Part shown: positions 1 through 4,134 of the stretch, in pieces
Numbering within the stretch: position 1 is the first letter of the stretch
Layout of the letters: the number at the start of each line of letters is the position of its first letter
From: Bacillota bacterium
Lineage (GTDB): Bacteria > Bacillota_E > Sulfobacillia > Sulfobacillales > Sulfobacillaceae
Length of the DNA: 5,060 nucleotides
Direction of reading: 5' to 3'
NCBI GenBank assembly: GCA_021820645.1
Contig: JAKADJ010000213.1
Span: 1-5,060, forward strand
Position numbers and translations under genes: made by a program
The notes under the pieces: model-generated
What the model was told of the DNA's origin: nothing
Seen by the model: the letters and a program-made list of their open reading frames with translations, nothing else
The model's database searches: none

Positions 1-23
1 CCGATCTGTTTCAAACAATGTTA

Positions 24-117
24 TGGCGGAGAGGGTGGGATTCGAACCCACGAGACGGGTTTAAGCCGCCTACCCGATTTCGAGTCGGGCTCCTTCGACC
101 AACTCAGACACCTCTCC
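24..117 (-). tRNA. tRNA-Ser, anticodon CGA
   Basis: On the minus strand the gene begins GGAGAGG at 117 and its complement CCTCTCC closes the acceptor stem at 28. It is followed by discriminator G (27) and an encoded CCA (26-24). The anticodon stem CCCGA/TCGGG encloses the loop CTCGAAA, giving anticodon CGA, which reads UCG serine codons. A long variable arm with a GGCGG/CCGTC stem marks it as a class II tRNA, as expected for serine. The T arm is GTGGG-TTCGAAT-CCCAC. The 5' end lies 5 nt after the tadA stop codon and no promoter fits between them, so it is probably released from the tadA transcript by RNase P. No terminator is visible in the 23 bases downstream before the window edge. Confidence 0.97.
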
Positions 118-122
118 ATGTA

Positions 123-596
123 TTATTCAGTTTTAGGTTCCGCATGATTCCTGCGTGACCGAAAAAATTCCTTAAGCATCTCTCGGCTCGGCTCTTCGAG
201 AATTCCCTCCACCACCTCTAGCCGATGATTCAAGCGCTCATCATCACCCAACTGATAGAGACTTCTGAGTGCTCCGCCTTTGGGATCTCGCGTACCAAAC
301 ACCACGCGTGCCACCCGACTTAAAATTAAGGCTCCCGCACACATGGTACACGGTTCTAACGTGACGTACAAGGTGGTTTTAGACAATCTCCATCCACCCA
401 TTTGTTCAGCTGCCCGGCGGATAACCAACATTTCCGCGTGCGCGGTGGGATCATGATCCGTTTCGCGAAGGTTATGGGCCCGCGCCAAGATGCTACCATC
501 CGAACGTATTAACACCGCTCCCACCGGAACTTCTCCGGACCGAGCGGCGTCACCTGCTTCTTCCAACGCGATGGCCATATACTCCGAATGATCCAT
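123..596 (-). CDS. tadA: tRNA-specific adenosine deaminase TadA
   Basis: TadA deaminates adenosine 34 to inosine in tRNA-Arg(ACG), letting one tRNA read CGU, CGC and CGA; it is a cytoplasmic zinc-dependent homodimer. The 157-residue product has the usual family length. The zinc and catalytic motif HAE is at residues 53-55, with Glu55 as proton shuttle. PCTMCAGA at 82-89 supplies Cys83 and Cys86. The family features R-x-HN around residue 42 and a C-terminal LKEFF-RSRR helix at 141-149 are also present; this tail separates TadA from cytidine or guanine deaminases. I chose ATG at 596 because a GGGAA stretch lies about 8 nt upstream. An in-frame GTG at 611 would add five residues, but its AAGG is only 3 nt away. 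The gene sits between tRNA-Arg (26 nt upstream) and tRNA-Ser (5 nt downstream), all in one orientation and probably one transcript. Function is assigned from family motifs. Confidence 0.95.
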   Translation of the reverse strand: MDHSEYMAIALEEAGDAARSGEVPVGAVLIRSDGSILARAHNLRETDHDPTAHAEMLVIRRAAEQMGGWRLSKTTLYVTLEPCTMCAGALILSRVARVVFGTRDPKGGALRSLYQLGDDERLNHRLEVVEGILEEPSREMLKEFFRSRRNHAEPKTE

Positions 597-622
597 CTCT
601 ACCGTTCCCACTAACCTTGATA

Positions 623-698
623 TGGTGCGCCCGGGAGGACTCGAACCACCGACACAAGGTTTAGGAAACCTCTGCTCTATCCCCTGAGCTACGGGCGC
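623..698 (-). tRNA. tRNA-Arg, anticodon CCU
   Basis: Read on the minus strand, the acceptor stem GCGCCCG/CGGGCGC is followed by discriminator A (626) and an encoded CCA (625-623), giving 76 nt in all. The D stem is GCTC/GAGC. The anticodon stem GAGGT/ACCTT encloses the loop TTCCTAA, so the anticodon is CCT, which reads the rare AGG arginine codon. The T arm is GGTGG-TTCGAGT-CCTCC. It lies 16 nt downstream of the expected start site of a strong promoter and is the first gene of the tRNA-Arg, tadA, tRNA-Ser unit. This is not the TadA substrate, which is the ACG isoacceptor. Confidence 0.97.
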
Positions 699-720
699 AC
701 ATAAATTTTCCGGAGACTTT

Positions 721-749
721 ATTATACCGCCCGAATCTCCTGTTGACCA
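721..749 (-). promoter_or_regulatory. Sigma-A type promoter of the tRNA-Arg-tadA-tRNA-Ser unit
   Basis: On the minus strand a perfect -10 box TATAAT (726-721) lies 17 bp after TGGTCA (749-744), which matches four of six bases of the -35 consensus. Transcription would start near 714, giving about 15 nt of leader before the tRNA-Arg 5' end. No other good promoter appears before tadA or tRNA-Ser, so this one probably serves all three genes. A 10-bp perfect palindrome lies about 25 bp upstream of the -35 box at 775-784. Confidence 0.75.
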
Positions 750-843
750 TAGCTAGGATATCAAATTCACCTGCATTGCGCAATCCAAAAGCCCCACGAG
801 TCGAGTGCCAATTGCATCCACATTCCCCATGAAACCTAAGGAA

Positions 844-865
844 GGCGGCAGGCTAATCGCCCGCC
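844..865 (-). terminator. Possible weak terminator after the dienelactone hydrolase gene
   Basis: About 20 nt past the hydrolase stop codon, the minus strand can fold GGCGGGC-GATTA-GCC-TGC-CGCC: seven pairs with a three-base bulge. It is followed by the moderately T-rich stretch TTCCTTAGGTTT. The placement suits a transcript end, but the T tract is broken and the stem bulged, so it may act weakly or not at all. Confidence 0.4.
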
Positions 866-885
866 ACCCGTTTCCCATGTGAATC

Positions 886-1680
886 CTAGAAACTGGTCCG
901 GAAAAATTCTAGTGTTCTGGCCCAGGCATCGCGAGCCGCGCCCGCATCGTAGGAGCTTCTGGAATCATTAAAAAAGGCATGGCCCGCTTCGGGATAAATC
1001 TCATAGCGGAAGTCCTTCCCGGCCGTCTTCATCGCGCTGGCCACTTCGGGCACCAAATCAGTAATGCGGTGATCCGTGCCTCCATAAAATCCATAGACAG
1101 GACATTGAATCGCCTTCATCGCCTCCGGGTCTGGAGCTACGCCGTAATTGCAGACCGCCGCCTTCAAATCGGGCAATGCTGTGGCGAGACTAAAGGACAA
1201 GGCGCCTCCCATGCAATAACCAATGCTGGCCACCTGATGTCCTTGATCGCGAAGATATTGTGCCCAAGTTTTTAAATCTTCGATCATCCCGGCGTTATCT
1301 TTCGGTCCAAAGAGGACACCTAAAGTTTCGGTAATCCGGGTTTTTTCATCAGCGGGAAGCTTATTCAAATACTGTTCCCGTAGATCGTTATCCATCCAAG
1401 CTGCATGTGGCAGGGTGTCAAAGAATTTTTTTACGGCTTCAATGCGGGCAAACGAAAGGGCCTCTGGTTTACCGCCGCGTGAGTACAAATCGGGTGCCAA
1501 CGCCACGTAGCCTGCTTCTGCAAACCGCCGCGCCATCTCTTGGATATGTTCGTCAGGCCCCCAGATCTCTTGAATCACTAAGATAGCTGGGCTATGTTCG
1601 GGTTGGGGTCCCAGCACCTGATACGCTTTCATCTCTTGCCCATCCCGACGGTGTGAAATCCACTCGGTCTTCAGTTCCAT
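886..1680 (-). CDS. Dienelactone hydrolase family alpha/beta hydrolase
   Basis: The 264-residue product is a cytoplasmic alpha/beta hydrolase of the dienelactone hydrolase (carboxymethylenebutenolidase) family. The type enzyme opens the lactone ring of dienelactones during chlorocatechol breakdown, but many relatives act on other esters. The visible Cys-Asp-His triad is Cys156 in GYCMGG, Asp203 in GGTDHR and His234 in GHAFFN. Glu38 in the QEIWG motif is the residue that positions the nucleophile in this family. A helix-rich stretch at about 75-135 lies between the oxyanion-side strand and the nucleophile elbow; it looks like an insertion compared with the compact type enzyme and may form a lid. 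No signal peptide is seen. The start at 1680 is supported by AAAGGTGG about 8 nt upstream. The gene is divergent from the uracil-DNA glycosylase and no pathway partner is nearby, so the substrate is unknown. The family call is firm; the reaction is an inference. Confidence 0.93.
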   Translation of the reverse strand: MELKTEWISHRRDGQEMKAYQVLGPQPEHSPAILVIQEIWGPDEHIQEMARRFAEAGYVALAPDLYSRGGKPEALSFARIEAVKKFFDTLPHAAWMDNDLREQYLNKLPADEKTRITETLGVLFGPKDNAGMIEDLKTWAQYLRDQGHQVASIGYCMGGALSFSLATALPDLKAAVCNYGVAPDPEAMKAIQCPVYGFYGGTDHRITDLVPEVASAMKTAGKDFRYEIYPEAGHAFFNDSRSSYDAGAARDAWARTLEFFRTSF

Positions 1681-1688
1681 TCATGACT

Positions 1689-1696
1689 CCACCTTT
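1689..1696 (-). promoter_or_regulatory. Ribosome binding site of the dienelactone hydrolase gene
   Basis: AAAGGTGG on the minus strand ends 8 nt before the ATG at 1680. It fits the anti-Shine-Dalgarno sequence and supports this start. Confidence 0.7.
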
Positions 1697-1720
1697 CTTT
1701 TGGGAAATACCCACTAACTA

Positions 1721-1729
1721 ATTTTACCA
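1721..1729 (-). promoter_or_regulatory. Candidate extended -10 promoter for the dienelactone hydrolase gene
   Basis: The minus strand reads TGGTAAAAT: a TGn extension directly before TAAAAT, which matches five of six bases of the -10 consensus. No good -35 hexamer is found 16-18 bp upstream, which extended -10 promoters tolerate. Transcription would start near 1714, with a leader of about 33 nt that includes the ribosome binding site. Confidence 0.45.
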
Positions 1730-1746
1730 TGCCCGGGCTGTTCTTG

Positions 1747-1775
1747 AGGACAATGCGATAACAATCCCGTATGCT
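1747..1775 (+). promoter_or_regulatory. Candidate promoter for the uracil-DNA glycosylase gene
   Basis: AGGACA (1747-1752) and TATGCT (1770-1775) each match four of six consensus bases and are 17 bp apart. A start near 1782 would leave a very short leader that begins just before the ribosome binding site. The match is modest, and TTGAGG three bases upstream would be an alternative -35 at a poorer spacing of 20 bp. Confidence 0.3.
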
Positions 1776-1784
1776 CATGCTAGA

Positions 1785-1792
1785 GGGAGGGG
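1785..1792 (+). promoter_or_regulatory. Ribosome binding site that decides the glycosylase start
   Basis: GGGAGGGG lies 5-7 nt before the ATG at 1798. It comes after the upstream in-frame ATG codons at 1771 and 1777, so those would place the site inside the coding region. This favours 1798 as the true start. Confidence 0.75.
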
Positions 1793-1797
1793 CTGCC

Positions 1798-2424
1798 ATG
1801 GCTCTCAATGCATTGCTACAGTTACAGGAAGAAGTATCCTCGTGTCATCGCTGTGCGTTACGGGATACCGCCCATGGGGTTGTTTTTGGTGAAGGCGCCA
1901 CCACGGGTCGTATCGTGTTTTGTGGTGAAGGGCCTGGGGCCGAAGAAGATCGATTGCTGCGCCCGTTTGTCGGGGCTGCCGGGCACTTGCTCGACAAGAT
2001 GTTAGCCGCGATGGGTTTGGATCGAAATCAGAACGCCTATATCCTCAATGCTGTGAAATGCCGACCACCGGGTAATCGGACCCCCTTGCCTGAAGAACTC
2101 CGAGCGTGTCGTCCCCATCTCGATGCCCAATTAGCTCTTTTGCGGCCCGCCATTGTGGTTTTGTTGGGGGCGACCGCGATTCAAAGCTTCTTGGGACCAG
2201 CGGCTCGCGTCACCCGGATTCACGGCACGTGGCATCGTTACCATGATATGTGGTTGATGCCTACCTACCACCCCGCCGCATTGTTGCGCAATCCAGAGTG
2301 GAAGGTGGCCGCCTGGAGCGATTTAAGGCAAGTCATCGATAAATATCGTGAGCTCGTGGATCCCGAACATTTTTCCGCACCCTACCCTAACCCGGAAAAT
2401 AAGAGCGGGCCCCTCAAATCCTGA
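1798..2424 (+). CDS. Family 4 (Fe-S cluster) uracil-DNA glycosylase
   Basis: The enzyme cuts uracil from DNA after cytosine deamination, leaving an abasic site for base-excision repair. The 208-residue product has the family 4 plan. Four cysteines that bind a 4Fe-4S cluster are at 16 and 19 (CHRC), 88 (KCRPPGNRTP) and 104 (RACRPHL). Motif I, GEGPGAEED, is at 43-51 and is followed by RPFVG for uracil binding. The second active-site motif HPAALLRNP is at about 158-166. One residue is unusual: the glycine normally found just before RPFVG is leucine here (DRLLRPFVG). The start is set by the ribosome binding site at 1785; a longer form from 1771 would add nine residues. The last codons lie inside a hairpin that seems to serve the converging peptidase gene. 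Such thermostable-type glycosylases are common in thermophiles and Gram-positive bacteria. Family assignment is strong; in vivo role is inferred. Confidence 0.94.
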   Translation: MALNALLQLQEEVSSCHRCALRDTAHGVVFGEGATTGRIVFCGEGPGAEEDRLLRPFVGAAGHLLDKMLAAMGLDRNQNAYILNAVKCRPPGNRTPLPEELRACRPHLDAQLALLRPAIVVLLGATAIQSFLGPAARVTRIHGTWHRYHDMWLMPTYHPAALLRNPEWKVAAWSDLRQVIDKYRELVDPEHFSAPYPNPENKSGPLKS

Positions 2425-2432
2425 AGGGCCCG
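2406..2432 (-). terminator. Rho-independent terminator of the G1 peptidase gene, overlapping the glycosylase 3' end
   Basis: CGGGCCC (2406-2412) pairs perfectly with GGGCCCG (2426-2432). A mismatch follows, then three more inner pairs closing a five-base loop. On the minus strand the stem is followed by CTCTTATTTT, a T-rich tail. On the plus strand what follows is ATACCGCAAC, which is not. It therefore most likely ends the peptidase transcript (stop at 2445), though the stem could also slow plus-strand polymerase. It covers the TGA stop and last six codons of the glycosylase gene. Confidence 0.75.
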
Positions 2433-2444
2433 ATACCGCAACAC

Positions 2445-3239
2445 CTAGCTAGCAGGCGGGCTCGGAGCCTTGGATCCATAGGCCACATTAAACCCGTCAG
2501 TATCGGTGTCCGGCCCCGACGGGGTTGAGACTTGCGACCGTTTTTGAATCATGACGCCGGAATCGGCCGCTGTCAAAGCCGGATTTCCCGCGTTAACCGT
2601 TCCAGGATTGAAGGTTGTCTGGCCATAATTGGCCAAAGTGGCCACGTGTCCTCCAATGGTGGGAGCCTCTTCAATCCATTCTGCGGATGTTCCGGGCCCA
2701 CTGTAATTCTGGGTTGTGGAAAATGACCAGTTCGCCGTGGTGTCATCAATGACAATGGTCCAGGTCCCGTTGCCATTGTTCTGGATGTTGGCTGACATGT
2801 GGTCACCCGGTTGTACCGGATATTGCGAGGGGCTAATTTCCGTTTCGGATGCCGGGAGAATTTCCCACCATGCATAGTAATGAGCACTACCGGAAGAATA
2901 ATCCTGCTCCGTCCCGGTTTGAATCAGGCTACTGTTATTAAACCCGTCGATGCCAATCCAACTCGATGAATAGGTCGACCCGTGACCCGATTGCACGGTA
3001 GGAACCACCCACTGTCCCGATATACTATTATAGGTGCCGTTGGTGGAGCTACTTAAGGCATAACCGGACCAGTTGCTGGAGGACCACCCTGACGTGGTGC
3101 CGCCACCACCTCCGTGAGGCTTTCCAGCACCGATTCGGGGTGCGTTGGTGGGGAGTAGAGCCACACTAGAAGTCATTGCAGGGAGTGCGACAACCATCAA
3201 GCTAGCCCCCAGGGTTAAGATTTTGGACGATAAATTCAT
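2445..3239 (-). CDS. Secreted glutamic peptidase, family G1 (eqolisin)
   Basis: G1 peptidases are acid-active endopeptidases with a Gln-Glu catalytic pair, first known from fungi (scytalidoglutamic peptidase). The 264-residue product begins with a signal peptide: Lys6, then a hydrophobic core at 7-23 and a likely cut after Ala27 (SVA). A short linker with five glycines (43-47) follows. The catalytic domain spans about 51-255. Recognised motifs in order are NWSGY (56-60), WVVPTV (77-82), SWIGIDG (93-99), LIQTGT with catalytic Gln107, YAWWE (122-126) and AEWIEEAP with catalytic Glu191. Gln107 and Glu191 align by eye with Gln53 and Glu136 of the fungal enzyme. There is no cysteine, and only about five Lys or Arg follow the signal peptide, which suits acid outside the cell. 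ATG 3239 was chosen because a perfect AGGAGG precedes it; an in-frame ATG at 3281 would swallow that site. The pro-region is much shorter than in fungi. Fold and catalytic residues are confident; substrate is unknown. Confidence 0.93.
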   Translation of the reverse strand: MNLSSKILTLGASLMVVALPAMTSSVALLPTNAPRIGAGKPHGGGGGTTSGWSSSNWSGYALSSSTNGTYNSISGQWVVPTVQSGHGSTYSSSWIGIDGFNNSSLIQTGTEQDYSSGSAHYYAWWEILPASETEISPSQYPVQPGDHMSANIQNNGNGTWTIVIDDTTANWSFSTTQNYSGPGTSAEWIEEAPTIGGHVATLANYGQTTFNPGTVNAGNPALTAADSGVMIQKRSQVSTPSGPDTDTDGFNVAYGSKAPSPPAS

Positions 3240-3246
3240 GCAACGA

Positions 3247-3255
3247 TTCCTCCTC
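3247..3255 (-). promoter_or_regulatory. Strong ribosome binding site of the G1 peptidase gene
   Basis: GAGGAGGAA on the minus strand contains the full AGGAGG core, 9 nt before the ATG at 3239. It decides the start against an upstream in-frame ATG at 3281, whose reading would run through this site. Confidence 0.85.
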
Positions 3256-3316
3256 GATCTATGGAATATAATGGGATACATTTCATCATATTCGCCATCG
3301 ATCGAGAGTTACCTTG

Positions 3317-3343
3317 TTTTGCTATCAAGAATTTTTTTGCTAT
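3317..3343 (-). repeat. Two copies of ATAGCAAAA upstream of the peptidase gene
   Basis: On the minus strand ATAGCAAAA occurs at 3343-3335 and again at 3325-3317, 18 bp apart, in an A/T-rich stretch about 80-105 bp before the peptidase start. Repeats on the same face of the helix at this distance could bind a regulator or act as an UP element. I see no confident promoter nearby: TATGAT (3290-3285) and TATATT (3270-3265) are possible -10 boxes but neither has a -35 partner at normal spacing. Confidence 0.3.
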
Positions 3344-3360
3344 TGGCAATTCATGGCTGA

Positions 3361-3982
3361 ACGGTTTCCGATCTCATCTCCAAGCAACCTATGTGGTCCA
3401 AAACCTGGTTGGAATAGCTGCGTGAGCCGGAGCTCCTTGATGCACATTCGGGCTGGATCGCTTTAGCACAATGATTCGATGTTTCTTGTTACTAGGGGTG
3501 GCGACCCGCAAAGAGCTGAAACACCTCATTGATGGCATGCCCCTAAAAGCGTTGGACGCCTAAGCGTTCGACGGCGCGTTGACAGGACGCACAAGTACGG
3601 GGTTTGCCTTCTAGCTGGAGTCGATCAATGTGGGCGGCCGGCGGCGGGTGAACATACAGTGGGCGCGCCTAGAATTGGGTCGGTCCAACACACGGAACAG
3701 CTGACAGTGTTGCGGGCGAGGCTATGGCGTTTTTGACGTTAATAACACACCCCATCAATTGCCGGTTAACGAAGACGTATGCGCCCCTGTGCTTATCCGG
3801 CCCGATTTAGGGTCCCAAGAGTAACCCTTTATGGTCTCGACTCCGGCGGATTGAGGGTATAGTGGACGGGACAGCATGAAGAAGAATTGCACAGCGCCGC
3901 ATAGCAGAGGGCCAAGGCTTTAGAAATCCCGGAGCACATCAATCCCCTGCCTTAAAAAATGAACTAGGGTGTTGCCTCGGTC
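3361..3982. other. Gene-poor gap with no recognised gene
   Basis: This stretch separates the peptidase leader from the cell-wall hydrolase. All frames carry stop codons at about the density expected by chance. The longest open runs are 67 codons on the plus strand (3533-3733) and 47 and 41 codons in a single minus-strand register (about 3810-3669 and 3666-3546, split by a TAG). None has a good start with a ribosome binding site or a family I recognise. The minus register contains a Cys-x2-Cys pair with a plausible protein look, and one plus-strand register has purine-first, GC-third codons near 3500-3560. Decayed coding DNA, for example from a lost mobile element, is possible but unproven. 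Confidence 0.5.
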
Positions 3983-4023
3983 CGACAGACCACCGGGTGG
4001 CTTTAGACTTCACCCGTCTGTCG
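3983..4023. repeat. Large inverted repeat (hairpin) of unknown role
   Basis: CGACAGAC (3983-3990) pairs perfectly with GTCTGTCG (4016-4023). Inside it, GGGTG (3995-3999) pairs with CACCC (4011-4015) after a four-base bulge, so 13 pairs enclose an 11-base loop. The bulge CACC can instead pair with the neighbouring GGTG, so two folds compete. No T tract follows on either strand, which argues against a simple terminator. Confidence 0.6.
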
Positions 4024-4081
4024 TGAGTCACATACTTAACGCACCTAACGCGAGCGGTACGGAGGCAAATGGCCCACAAGG

Positions 4082-4120
4082 TCAAAGCGGATCGGCCAAG
4101 AATAGGCTGATCCGCTTTGG
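4082..4120 (-). terminator. Strong hairpin, probable terminator of the NlpC/P60 gene
   Basis: The arms 4083-4097 and 4105-4119 pair over 15 bp, with only one G-T wobble, around a seven-base loop; one further wobble pair can be added at the base. It begins 15 nt after the stop codon at 4135. On the minus strand the 3' arm ends in CCGCTTTG and is followed by ACCTTG, so the T tract is short. The position and stem strength favour transcript termination or 3'-end protection. A bidirectional role is unlikely to matter because no plus-strand gene precedes it. Confidence 0.6.
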
Positions 4121-4134
4121 GTCCATCCTGCCTA

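Noticed and set aside
979..1275. Plus-strand open frame of 98 codons.
   Set aside because: It lies wholly antisense to the dienelactone hydrolase gene, shows no family motif and has no ribosome binding site; it is a shadow of the real gene.
1808..2005. Second plus-strand open frame inside the uracil-DNA glycosylase gene.
   Set aside because: The glycosylase frame carries all cysteine and active-site motifs, so this alternative frame is a by-product.
2445..2452. CTAGCTAG palindrome at the peptidase stop codon.
   Set aside because: It is only 8 bp and is explained by the coding end GCT AGC TAG on the minus strand.
2573..2887. Minus-strand open frame of 104 codons overlapping the G1 peptidase.
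   Set aside because: It is out of frame with the peptidase, whose conserved motifs cover the same bases.
3145..3360. Plus-strand open frame over the peptidase signal peptide and leader.
   Set aside because: It is antisense to the signal peptide and ribosome binding site of the peptidase gene and encodes nothing recognisable.
3549..3580. Three GCGTT units at 3549, 3564 and 3576 resembling a short tandem repeat.
   Set aside because: Spacing is uneven (15 then 12 bp) and the flanks diverge quickly; this is within what chance allows in GC-rich DNA. It is not a CRISPR array.
3546..3810. Minus-strand register with a Cys-x2-Cys stretch that looked like a zinc-ribbon protein remnant.
   Set aside because: It is broken by in-frame stops, has no start or ribosome binding site, and other registers over the same bases look equally plausible. 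It is kept only as a possible decayed remnant.
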